From Zingiber officinale (Eukaryota > Streptophyta > Magnoliopsida > Zingiberales > Zingiberaceae), in contig NC_055996.1 in NCBI RefSeq assembly GCF_018446385.1, positions 54,234,365 through 54,298,364 on the forward strand: 64,000 bases of DNA, in the 5' to 3' direction. The notes beneath the pieces were generated by a model. It searched no databases. It was given only the letters and a program-made list of their open reading frames with translations, and was not told the DNA's origin. This document shows, piece after piece, positions 1 to 11,039 of the stretch (positions within the stretch are counted from its first letter, which is position 1; the number at the start of each line of letters is the position of its first letter). Position numbers and translations under genes: made by a program.

Positions 1-1461
1 TATTCATTAGAGATAACTTCCCTTAATACCTTCCTAATGAACTTTCTAGGCTTCTTAGAAGCCTTGATCACACTAGACTCCTCGCGATCAACTTTAGGGA
101 TAAGTTCCCTTATGACCTTCTTAGTGACTTTTTTAGGCTTCTTAGAAGTCTTAGTCATACTAATCTTTTTAAAGTTACTTCTAGAGATAACTTCTCTTGT
201 TACCTTGGCTTGACTCTTAGACCTAGAGTTAGTTCCATAGCTATATGAAACTCTATGGTATGAGGGCATATTCTTCTTGGCTTTTGGTTTGTATCCCAAA
301 CCTCTCTTGCCATTAAATGGCTCTTGCCGATCTATCCCTAGATTTTTCTTCTTAGGCTCTTGGACACTAATTGTCATGTCCTTAAGGGTCTTCTCTAATT
401 TATCAAGCCTTAGTCTTAAGACTTGATTTTCCCTCCTTAAATCCTTAAATTTGGATTTTTTTTTTTCTTGATTTCCTTGAGCATTTTTATTTTTAGGAAT
501 ATATTTAAAATTCATAGAGTTCTTGCCTAAATTGTTATCTACATTCCTAATCTTATATGAGGTAGTCTTAGCATAAATGATTTAAAATTGACCCTTGGTT
601 TTTATATTTTCTATTTTCATGATAAATAACATTGAAATGATAAAAATTATTTCTAACATGCTTTTTATCATTATTCAAGGAAATATCATTAACTAATGGT
701 ACTTTAGTTTTGTTCTTGGAAGCTTCCTCTTGACTCAAGCTTCCAATTCTTTTTTTGGTCGGATCTCTTCCCCTTGGACATTGGTTCCAGTAATATCCCT
801 TTTGATTGCAAGAAAAGCACACAATATGCTCCTTGCCCTTGGGTATCATGGGGTTGACCTTCTTTGGCTTCTCCTTGCCCTTGGGTACCACTTGACCCTT
901 CATCTTGGTTATTTTTGGACACTTGCTCTTATATTGTCCATTTTCCCTACACTCAAAGCAAATAATACGATTTTTATTTTTACAAATTAAAATTATTATA
1001 CCTTCTTTGCTTATAGAGATGTCATATGATCCTCCTTCATTTAACCTGGAAGTAGAGGATTCTTCTTGTTCCAATGTCAAAGATTAACGCTCCCCCTCAA
1101 TCCTTGAGGTAGATACTTCTTCAATTTCTTTCTCGGATGTTGAGTACCTCCCAACCTTAGAATTCTCATACTCATGAAATAAAGAGTTTTCCTCTTTGCC
1201 TTGGTTGTTGCATTCCATTGAGGATAGGTCTTCATGAAGTTTTGTCAATTTGCTCCAAAGCTCCTTGGCTTCTTGATATTCTCCAATTTTATGCAATATG
1301 ATGCTTGGTAATAAATTAACCAATAATTTGATTACCTTCTTGTTGATCTCACATCTCTTGACTTGCTCCTCGATCCATTTCTTCTTCTTGAGGAGTTTCC
1401 CTTTTCTATCAATTAGAGTTTGAAATCCCTCTATTAGAGTAAACCATTGCTTTATCTCCAT
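1..1461 (-). pseudogene. Degenerate gag of a Sirevirus-like Ty1/copia element
   Basis: Reading leftwards from 1461, an N-terminal gag region (125 residues) is stopped by TAA at 1084-1086. It resumes in the same frame at 1083 and runs to a TAA at 568-570. Two CCHC-type knuckles lie in the second part, but both have lost the His ligand: CFECRENGQYKSKC has Gln in its place and CFSCNQKGYYWNQC has Tyr. After a frameshift near 570 the sequence continues to the window edge with a short coiled coil (LRRENQVLRLRLDKLEKTL, about 375-440) and a Lys-rich tail with repeated KKPKKV/KKPRKF motifs. The layout and long LTR resemble Sirevirus gag. Protease and pol would lie to the left, outside the window. Confidence 0.7.
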
Positions 1462-1686
1462 CTTTAAAAAATTTTTAACCTTTGATTTCTAAAGGTTGAA
1501 TCTTCCAATGCTGAATGGTGGAGGTGCTCGAATATCATATCCAAATTTGTCTCTAAACTCTATTTTGAACTTAAGCACTTTTGATGATAATTTCTTGACT
1601 TTGAAATTAGAGCTTCAAACTTCAATATCTTCTTCTTCCTCTAGTTCATTTCTCTCTTGGCAATTAGTCCAATGAAGAGCGACATC

Positions 1687-1698
1687 GCTCTGATACCA
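1687..1698 (-). promoter_or_regulatory. Primer-binding site, initiator tRNA-Met type
   Basis: The minus strand reads TGGTATCAGAGC, the usual plant copia primer-binding site, two bases inside the LTR end at 1701. It fixes the orientation of the left-edge element as minus and marks 1701-3274 as its 5' LTR. Confidence 0.9.
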
Positions 1699-1700
1699 CT

Positions 1701-3274
1701 TGTTAGGACACTCAAGCGAGCTAGAGGGGGGTGATTAGCACCAATCACTTCTTCAATGATGAGTTGCAACGAAAAACACTCAAAGCAATGCTAACACCTA
1801 GATTTACTTGGTATCCATCTTAATGAGGTGACTAATCCAAGGATTTGCATAGAGTACACTCTCTACTATGAAAATACTCCTTCTCGGAAATATTTCGGAT
1901 GTGAAGAAATCTCGTACATGCTCTCAACAAGAAAATACAATAAGAAAATGAATGAACAACTTGCTCGATCTCTTATAGCTTGTAGATGCCTCTTGTAGAC
2001 TCAGAAATGCAGTAGCACTTTACCTTGAATCTTCCAAAAATAGGCAGTGAAGAGTGGAGAAGAAGTGTTACTGTTTGAATCTCGCCAAAGACTTTATCTC
2101 ACGATCTAGGGCTCTTAATCAATTATCCTTATCCTCAATCGATTGCCACATCAGATCCGAACAAATCCAGCTGTCAAACCTCACAATGGTCTTCTCTCAA
2201 TCGATTAGCCAATCGATTTTGGGGCTTGAATCATCAGCTAATCGATCCAGCCACTCTCTGTCTATTATGATTTTCTCCTCCCAAACAATCACTTGACCAA
2301 TTGGGAAACCACTGGTTGTCGCATAGAAAAACGCATGTAATCAATCACCTGATATATTGGCACAACCCAATCGATCGATAGGCACAACCCAATCGATCGA
2401 TTGTGCCACCTTCTATGTGTCGCAGAGAAGTGCGCTCAATCGATCCACTGATTGATTGGTGCATCTCTCAATCGATCAATGGATCAATTGAGAATGTTTC
2501 TGTGTCATGGAGAAGAGCGATCAATCAATCCACTGATCGATTAACATAGCAATCACCTAACCCTAACTTGCTTAACACAAATCTAGGGTTCTCTTGCCCA
2601 ATCTCCGGTCAACTATGACTTGTTGGGACTTCTCCACCAAGTGTTCGGTCAACCTTTTGATCCACTCGAGCTTTATAAACTTTCTGTTGAACTTCCGATC
2701 ACCAAATACGGTCCTTCTTGACCCACTTAAATTCTCCTCTTGCCTAACCACAATTAAGACTTTACCTTGCCAATGTGCAATCCCCCTTGACCTACTTGGA
2801 CTTCCCGTTTACATAACCATAGTTAGGGTTTTATTTTGTCAACGTGCGATTCTCCTTGATCTACTTGGACTTTGCTTGTCTAACCGCAGTTAGGACTTTT
2901 CTTGCCAATGTGTGGTCCTCCTTAACCCACTTGGACTTTCTTTGCCAATGTGCGGTCCTCCTTGATCGACTTGGACTTTCCTTTGCCTAACCACAGTTAG
3001 AACTTTCTTTGCCAACGTATGGTCCTCCTTGACCCACTTGGACTTTCCTTTGCCTAACCGCAGTTAAGACTTTCATTGCTAACGTGAGGTCCTTCTTAAC
3101 CCACTTGGACTTTCCTTACCAACGTGTGGTCTTCACTGACCTACTTGGCCTTTCTCACATATTATCCGAACATGTTGTCCATAACATATTGTCTAAACAT
3201 CGAAACTCAAACTCGAATCTACTCGAGCTTAGTCAAACTAGTCAACCTTGACCTGAGGAACAATTGTACCAACA
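1701..3274 (-). mobile_element. 5' LTR (1574 bp) of the Sirevirus-like copia element
   Basis: On the minus strand it starts TGTTGGTACAAT and ends TCCTAACA, next to the PBS. It is the same family as the 1587-bp solo LTR at 55774-57360: matching termini, similar length, and the same internal blocks (CGATCGAT palindromes and GTCAAGGTTGAC-type segments). The target duplication cannot be checked because the other LTR is outside the window. Confidence 0.85.
2725..3175. repeat. Tandem repeats of about 60-70 bp inside the LTR
   Basis: About seven imperfect units share the pattern 'gacccacttggactttc' then 'gcctaaccgcagtta' then 'ttgccaatgtgcggtcctc'. They lie in the part of the LTR that is 5' on the minus strand. 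No open frame is conserved across the units. Confidence 0.7.
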
Positions 3275-3519
3275 ATCTCCCAACAGTAATGATGATGAAT
3301 ATACTAGTTTTTTTATCATTACGAGATGTATTGGATTTGAACTATATGACCTTGTTTTGTGATGAAAATATTTAGTTTTTGAACCATGTCCGATGTTTTG
3401 TTGATATAACGAATGTTAAATGTATCGTTGATTTGTTGATATGTGCTTGTTTTGTTGATATAGTGAATGTTGGAGTAAAAGGTGAAACCGTCAACTTAGT
3501 GGCTCCTCCAAGGCAGTGT
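3275..3519. other. Flank between two LTR elements, possibly old DNA transposon
   Basis: No gene is seen. The motif 'ttgatatagtgaatgt' and 'gtatcgttga' phrases recur on the other side of element A (13660-13730). The two flanks were therefore probably one piece of repetitive DNA before A inserted. The last five bases (AGTGT, 3515-3519) are the left copy of A's target duplication. Confidence 0.4.
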
Positions 3520-4296
3520 TGTTGGTTAATCCTAGGAAAACGTACCAGTTCCACTGTACAAAAAATTTTGTACAAGTGTCGAACCTTTCCTTAAATAACC
3601 TATTGTGTTCTTTAGAAATTAAATCAGGAATCGCAGACGGAACTTAACATCATTGATTCCAAATTTAACTTATCTATTCTTAATGGTTTAGATTTGAATC
3701 GCAAGCGGAACTTAACACTATTGATTCAAATCTACCTAAATTATTAATTCCATAAATATTAATTTCCAAAATTGACTTCCAGGACTGCATGGCGAAGCAC
3801 ATGGCCTTCTTGGATTTGGGAGCAACCACCACCGCCTAGGCAAAGCCTTTTAAGGAAAGCTAATATTTATTTCCTTAAATAACTTTAGGTTAACCAAAAA
3901 GAACAATCGAATCACAAATTCGAAAAAGAAGAAAACACAAAATCGAAAAATAAATTCGATAAACTAGATCTAATTGCCTCTTGTATTTAGAATTCATACA
4001 AAGAAAAATAACTAGTATGATGCGGAAGAAAAATACTAGTTATACCTTCTCTTTGTAAGCTAATGACCTCAAGATCTTCTGTCGTATTCCTCACCTCGCC
4101 TTGGACGTCGTGTGAGCGACGATCCTCCAAGATGAACACCACCCAAAAGCTTCCTCCTCCTTCTTCTAAAATTCGGCCACCACCACCACCAAGGAGAAGA
4201 GAGCAAAGGGAGAGGAAGAAGGGAGAGGGCCGACCACCAAGAGATCACCCAAGCAAAAGAATAAGAGTTGTGTCTCATGAAGCCCCCTCACCCCTT

Positions 4297-4304
4297 CTTT
4301 TATA
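4297..4304 (-). promoter_or_regulatory. TATA box in LTR of element A (copy at 11810-11817)
   Basis: The minus strand reads TATAAAAG. The same octamer occurs at the matching place in the other LTR (11810-11817), in both LTRs of element B (45436-45443 and 52342-52349) and in element C (60163-60170, plus strand). It marks the likely U3/R border of this family. Confidence 0.65.
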
Positions 4305-4478
4305 TTACTTGCCCAAGGCAAATAAAGAAAAACCTTTTACAAAAAAATAAAATCATCCAAGAGTTTTTCCTTTTCCCTTTTTATTTTTCCTTTTCTTTCC
4401 TCTTGATTGAATCAATCATCAATCAATGGTTGAGATCAATCCTATTTGGTTTAGGATTGAATTTGGTTTAATCCTATT

Positions 4479-4517
4479 GGCCGGCCCTTGCTTGGGCACC
4501 AAGCAAGGTGGCCGGCC
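4479..4517. repeat. Perfect hairpin with GGCCGGCC arms in LTR U3 of element A
   Basis: Arms CCTTGCTTGG and CCAAGCAAGG surround the 3-base loop GCA, and the whole is bracketed by GGCCGGCC on both sides. A weaker relative lies at 4917-4960. The other LTR of A has a version at about 11994-12030 with base changes, and elements B and C carry hairpins of the same design. Confidence 0.8.
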
Positions 4518-6034
4518 ACAATTAAAAGGAAAGGAAAAATAATTTTTAAAAATTTTACAAGAAGAAATCCTCTTATAAAATTTACAAGCTCTCTTTCCTA
4601 AAGTATGAGTTAAAAAAGGAAAGTTTCTAAAAATTAAAACCATGTTTTAAAATTTAAGAACTCTCTTATAAAATTTCCTTTTTTAACATGGTGATAGAAA
4701 ATTTAAATTTTAAAACTTCTTTTCCTTTTTTTTCTTAAACCATAAGGATGGTTAAAAAAGGAAAGTTTTAAAATCTTTTAAACTCTCTATTTAAACATGT
4801 GACCTAATTCAAATAAGGAAAGTTTTAAAAATTAAAATCTCACTTTTAAAACTTATAGTTTTCTACAAAGAGAAGATTTTAAAAATTCAAAACAACCCTC
4901 CCTTTTTGAATTATTATGGTCGGCCCCTACAAGCTTGGTCACCAAGCTATAGGGTCGGCCCCTTCAAGAGGATGTGGCCGGTCATTGCTTGGTCACCAAG
5001 CAATGGTCTGGCCCCCTTCTTGGACACCAAGAAGAGCCTTACATTTGGATGGACTTGAGGCTATAATGAGGCTACGACAGGGACCTAGAGGAGAAATTGG
5101 TTTTGGCCTTCCGATGAGCTTGAGTATCCCGTGTTCGCCCTGAACACACAACTCAAGTTCATCAATAATAACTCATTCCACTAGAGAGTTATTACCGCAC
5201 TACCGCACCAATCCCAAATTACATTATGGGCTCCTTCTTATCATGAGTGTGTTAGTCTCCCTGTGTTTAAGATTATAAATGTCCACAAATTAAGTAAGTT
5301 ACTGACAACTTACTTAATTAATATCTAGCTCCAAGAGTAGTACCACTCAACTTTATTGTCATGTCGGACTAGGTCCACCTGCAGGGTTTAACATGGCAAT
5401 CCTTATGAGCTCCTCTTGGGGACATTCTCAATCTAGATAACTAGGACACAGATTCCTTCTATAATCAACAACACACACTATAAGTAATATCATTTCCCAA
5501 CTTATCGGGCATATTGATTTATCGAGCTAAACCTCACCCTTTGATAAATCAAAGAAATAAATATTAAATATATGTGCTTGTTATTATATTAGGATTAAGA
5601 ACACACACTTCCATAATAACTAAGGTTTAGTTCTTTTACTAAGTCAATACAAAAGAACATACCTAAATGATTCTACTCAATACACTTAAAGTGTATTAGT
5701 GTAATTTATTAGTCAAGATAAACTAATACTTAATTACACTACGACTATACTGATGAGTTGTTCCTTTCCATCTTAGTTGTGAGCAACTGTTTATAATTTA
5801 TAAAGAGCCGACAACATTATCTTCTGAGTGTGACACCACACTCCATGTTATCTACTATATAAATTAATTGAACAATTACATTTAACAAATAAATGCAGAA
5901 ATTGACCAATGTGATTCTTTTATTTCAACAAATAAATGTTTACAAAAGTTAGGCTTTTAGTATACACTCTGATTCCCACTTATACTAAAAGTCTAAGCTG
6001 CCATATATGTTTCCTTACATCTGATTCCCATCTC

Positions 6035-8182
6035 TTACACATGTCGATCAAAAGCTTTCGCCGGATGGGCCTTTGTGAAAGGATCTGCCAGGTTATCTTC
6101 TGATGCAATCTTGGCGACGACAACTTCTCCTCGCTTGACGATGTCTCGTATCAGGTGGTACTTGCGCTCTATATGTTTACTTACTTTATGGGCTCGTGGT
6201 TCCTTCGAGTTTGCAACTGCACCGCTATTATCACAATAAATTGTGATGATCTTGGGCAAACCAGGAATCACATCTAAGTCCATTAGAAAGTTCATGAGTC
6301 ATACAGCTTCTTTTGCTACCTCAGAGGCTACCACATACTCAGCTTCCATGGTTGAGTCCGAGACGCATTTCTGCTTAACACTCCTCCATGCAATGGCTCC
6401 ACCTCCTAGAGTAAACACATAGCCTGATGTTGACTTACTATTGTCCCTATCTGATTGAAAGTCTGAATCCGTGTAACCCACAGGGAGCAACTCGTCTGCT
6501 TGGTAAACTAGCATATAATCTCTAGTCCTTCTCAGATACTTCAATATATGCTTTACTGCAGTCCAATGTCCTTGTCCAGGGTTACTCTAATATCTGCTGA
6601 CCATGCCCACGGCAAAACAGATATCAGGTCTCGTACACAGCATTGCATACATAAGACTTCCTACAGCTGAAGCATAAGGAACTGCCTTCATGTCCTCAAT
6701 CTCCTTTGATGTCTTCGGAGACATCTCTTTAGATAAGGCTACTCCATGCCTAAAAGGTAAGAAACCTTTCTTGGAGTTCTGCATGCTAAAACGAGCAAGG
6801 ACTGTATCTATATATGAAGCTTGGGATAGACACAACATTCTTTTCTTGAGATCCCTTATAACTTTGATCTCAAGAATATGTGCACATTCTCCTAAGTCCT
6901 TCATATCAAATTGTTTAGACAACCATACAGTTATGTCCGATAATACCTTGACATTGTTGCTAATTAACAAAATATTATCTACGTATAGTACAAGAAATAC
7001 CACCACGTTTCCGTTACACTTCTTGTATACACAAGACCCATCCGGGCACTGAATAAATCCATATGACTAGATTACTTCGTTAAACCGGATGTTCCAAGAT
7101 CTTGAAGTTTGCTCAATCCGTAAATGGATTGATTAAGCTTGCACGCTAGATGCTCTTTACCTTTTTCAATGAACCCTTCTGGTTGCTTCATATGGATGTT
7201 TTCTTCAAGACTTCCGTTAAGGAAAGCTGTCTTGACATCCATCTGCCAAATCTCATAATCCATATAAGCAGCAATGGATAAGAGTATCCGGATAGACTTA
7301 AGCATGACTACCGGCGAAAAAGTCTCCTCATAGTCAATTCCCTCTTTCTGAGTATACCCTTTCACAACAAGCCTTGCTTTGAAGGTTTCTACCTTCCCAT
7401 CTGTCCCTCTTTTTCTTTTGTAGATCCACTTGCATCCAACGGCTTTTACACCATCAGGTGATTCTACAAGCTCCCAGATCTTATTAGAGTACATAGACTT
7501 TATTTCAGAATTCATTGTCTTTTGCCAAGATACTGCATCTATATCTTGGAGTGCTTCATCATATGTCCGGGGATCAGGTTCATGTTTACCCGGGGTCAAG
7601 TCCGAAGACTCTCCCAAAAATATGAATCTCTCAAGTTGCCTTACAACCCTCCCACTACGACGAGGCACCGTCTGTGGTTGTGTATCATGTGCAACACGTG
7701 TTGCAGTCTCTTGTGGTACTTCATCTTGTACTGTTGGTACTGAAGTAGACGTATCCTCTCTAATTTCTTCTAGAACTATTTCACTCATGGGCTTATGGTT
7801 CATTATATAATCTTCTTCTAAAAACGAGCATTGGTGCTAACAATGATCTTCTGATTTTTAGGATTATAAAACAAACCACCTTTCATTCCCTTAGGATATC
7901 CAACAAACAGACAAACTTCTGTACGTGATTCCAACTTGTCAGTATCTCCCTTCAGCACGTGTGCTGGACTACCTCATATCCGGATATGATTCAGACTAGG
8001 CTTACGCTCATTCCATAATTCCATGGGAGTAGAAGGTACTATTTTAGAAGGTACCATATTCAGATGTACACTGCTATTTCTAAAGCATATCCCCAAAACG
8101 AATTCGGTAATTCTGAATAACTCATCATTGATCTAACCATTTCCATAAGAGTCTTATTCCTTCGTTCTGCCACACCATTCTG
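6035..8182 (-). pseudogene. Element A pol, C-terminal part: end of integrase, RT and RNase H (broken)
   Basis: This continues the polyprotein after the stop at 8183-8185. The integrase tail and linker (7803-8182) are frameshifted. RT begins in an open stretch at 7072-7803, with KARLVVKGYTQKEGIDYEET and QMDVKTAFLNGSLEE, and loses frame near 7100. It resumes at 6587-7006, where the active-site YVDD reads YVDN (Asn codon at 6974-6976). RNase H follows with GYTDSDFQSDRDNSKSTSGY and MEAEY, is cut by TGA at 6299-6301 where relatives have Trp, and ends with YCDNSGAVANSKE and HLIRDIVKRGEVVVAKI. All domains are recognisable, but the protein cannot be made whole. Confidence 0.88.
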
Positions 8183-9949
8183 CTAGGGTGTACCAGGTGC
8201 AGACAATTGGGATTGAATCCCGACTTCTGATAAGTAATTCCTAAACTCTCCAAAGAGGTATTCGCCACCATGGTCAGACCGTAGTGTCTTGATACTTTTA
8301 CCAAGACGTTTCTCCACATCAACCCTATATTCTTTGAATTTGTCAAAGCATTCAGACTTGCGGCGCTTCAGGTAAATGTATCCGTATCTTGAATAATCGT
8401 CTATAAAGGAGACGAAGTATTCATAACCACCTCTTGCCTGGATAGACATAGGACCACATAAATCAGAATGGACCAATTCTAACGCATCTTTGGCTCTATA
8501 CCCCTTGGCCTTGAAAGGTCTCTTGGTCATTTTACCTTCCAAGCAGGATTCACATGTTGGAAAATTTTCCAACTCTAATGAACTCAATAGTCCATCGGCT
8601 ACAAGCCTTTGAATCCTACTTAAGTTAATATATCCAAGCCTTAGATGCCAAAGATATGTTTGGTTCATTTTCGAAGGTTCTTTTCTCTTATTAGAATTAG
8701 AAGATGTGTTATTAATTTCCATATTTTGCTTTGTGGGAGAAATTGGATTTAAAGTGTATAAATTGCCAACCAATGCACCAGAACAGATAATCACCTTATT
8801 TCTCTTTATAACGACATTGTTACTAAAGGAAACTAAATATCCATCTATATACAGTTTAGAAACTGAAATTAAATTCTTTCTAAAACTGGGTACATAAAGA
8901 CAATTTCTTAAAATCAAATTTATATTCCTATCAAAAGATAAGTAGACGTCTCCCACTGCAATAACCGCCACCTTAGTAGGATTGCCCATATAGACAGTTA
9001 TCTCTCCATCAAATAGTCGCCAGGTTTCCTGGAACCCCTGCAAAGAATTGCAGACATGATCAGTGGCTCCCGTATCTACACACCAGGTGCTGGTAGATAA
9101 CACCGCTAAACATGTTTCAACTACTAGAGTATGAAATATACCTTTATTGTTCTGGTTTCTACGAGGACAGTCCGCTTTCCAATGTCCAGACTGCTTGCAG
9201 ATGAAGCACTTGCCCTTTAGCTTCTTCATTCCAGCTTCCTGTCCTATACTCTGAGGTTTATTCACCTTCTTTGCTGAAAAGACTTGTTTCTTCTTCTTCT
9301 TGCCTTTCGACTTAGAAGTAGAACCATTTTCAGCATAGTGAATCTGAGAACTGTGACGAAATATTCCTTCTGCTGCCTGTAGTTCTGTCAGAAGTTCCGC
9401 CAACGTATACTCTCTTTTGTTCATGTTATAGTTCAGGCGGAACTGCTCAAAACTTCTGGGTAACGTTTGGAGAATTATATCGACCTGGGTTTCCCCATCG
9501 ATTTCTCCTCCAAGGACTTGTATTTCATTCAGATAAGTCATCATTTTGAGGATATGATCCCTTACGGGTGTCCCCTCAGACATGGTGGTTGTCATTAACT
9601 TCCTCATTGCCTCTTGCCTAGCAGTCCGACTCTGGTGGCCAAAGAGTTCTTTGTGATTGTTCATTATATCATAAGCTGTTGGTAAATCTTGATGCTGATG
9701 TTGCAATACATTTGACATTGATGCCAAAATGTAACACCGCGCTATCTCATCAGCTTTTACCCATTTCTTATGATACTCAATCTCCTCTGGGGTAGAGTCA
9801 CCGTCAGGTGCATCAGGGCAAGCCTCAGTCAGTACAAACTTATAGCTTTCAGCAGTAAGAACTATGTCCAGGTTTCTTTTCCAATCAATATAGTTGGGAC
9901 CAGTAAGTTTGTTCGCTTTCAGTATAATGGCTAGTGGGTTGAAAGTCAT
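8183..9949 (-). pseudogene. Element A gag, protease and integrase N-terminal part (588 residues to a premature stop)
   Basis: The start is the ATG at 9949 (MTFNPLAIILKANKLTGPNY). The gag domain is followed by a Lys-rich stretch and an intact CCHC knuckle, CFICKQSGHWKADC (residues 248-261). The aspartic protease has WCVDTGATDH (Asp292). The integrase zinc-binding region has WHLRLGY at 434-440, where the second His of the HHCC motif is Tyr; element B keeps His. It then has CESC at 466-469. The integrase core shows HSDLCGP (Asp496) and LRSDHGGEY (Asp559). The frame ends in TAG at 8183-8185 just before the QNG motif, removing the catalytic Glu and everything downstream. Gag and protease look usable. 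Confidence 0.9.
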
Positions 9950-11025
9950 CCTAAGAATCACAAAAGTAAACTTTGGTCAAGACTCTAAATTTAGAATAAT
10001 ATTGATTCCTCAAACAATACTATTTTAAATTAACCAACACCTCAAATCACCGTGAATATTGCATGTCACGTTAGTGTGGACGTATACAAATTCATCATTT
10101 GTAAGAGGAGGGTGTGACCCATTAATTTTATTATCTTGTCATCCTAACTTTATGACAAATAAAATTAATAGTTGGTTTCACTTTGGTCACACAAGACAAT
10201 AACAGTGACTCCGTTGGGGAGGATACTATTGAATGCGTCTAAGTGTATACCATTACTTGATACTAAGTCCATTAAATGGGATTGTGCCCCTTCAGTTGGA
10301 GAAGATCACACGCTCCTAAATAATTTCCTTTAACCATCCATAAAAGGAAGTTTGATCTAGTGATCCGCAACAAACCCATCCGTTGTGGAGGGAGGCACTC
10401 AGAGCCAACACGCAAGCTTGTTGCATCACTTACAAATCAGTAATGGAGACCATGGGATTTATTAAAATCCCTCTCCCACTTAGTTATTTAGAAATGAGGA
10501 TTTTAACCTATGCTAGCATACATCACATGCATATAAACATCACAGTAAATAAAAGCAATAAATTTAGAAATTAATTTTCCAACTATTCAGTATGCTCCAA
10601 CCCTAGCTGCTGCCATCTTTAGCCACCGCCATCGTGTCGAGTTGTCGCATCCTTCTTGCTTCTTATTCCGTTGCGCCTTTGGTGCTCCGAAAGTACCTCG
10701 CCTCGCAAGAATCCGATCCACGACAAAAATAGAATTTTACATATGTCGATCCTATATTCCACGAGGGAATGTACATGTATTCTAGATCGAACAAAAATAA
10801 AATTCTAAAAATAATACAGCTCCTGCTGTATTTTATACATACAATCATGCACACAAATAATGCCCTTGACATGTCCAAGGGTCCAATCACACACAATATC
10901 AATAAGCCATAATAGTTGGAGCCTGCAACCAAAGAGTTAGCACATCCTACTATTTTCCTGCCTAAATTATGCATGATATGTGCATAAACTATTTGAATTC
11001 TAAAAATACACAGAGGCAAACCCTA
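9950..11025 (-). other. Untranslated leader of element A
   Basis: About 1.08 kb between the PBS and the gag ATG, with no conserved open frame. It is collinear with leaders in elements B (50487-51554) and C (61074-62375), sharing the segment around 'gtgacatgcaatattcacgg' and the 'ccttggacatgtcaaggg' palindrome on the minus strand. Confidence 0.7.
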
Positions 11026-11037
11026 GCTCTGATACCA
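11026..11037 (-). promoter_or_regulatory. Primer-binding site of element A
   Basis: The minus strand reads TGGTATCAGAGC, two bases from the 5' LTR end at 11040, matching the plant initiator tRNA-Met 3' end. Confidence 0.92.
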
Positions 11038-11039
11038 AT

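Larger units (their letters stand above)
3520..5971 (-). repeat. 3' LTR of copia element A
   Basis: A near copy of 11040-13482. The outer terminus (TGTTGGTTAATCC on the plus strand) is intact. The inner terminus is eroded: where the sister LTR and element B read 'tctaaca' followed by the polypurine complement 'atctcccactt', this copy reads 'tctgattcccactt'. It therefore lacks the terminal CA and part of the polypurine tract. Confidence 0.9.

Noticed and set aside
3372..3594. Pair of opposite-strand frames crossing the left end of element A
   Set aside because: They span a transposon junction, so they cannot be an ancestral gene.
4063..4350. Proline/arginine-rich open frame in the LTR of element A, repeated at 11583-11834
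   Set aside because: It recurs only because the two LTRs are copies of each other. It is low complexity, shows no conserved domain, and overlapping frames on both strands are equally open.
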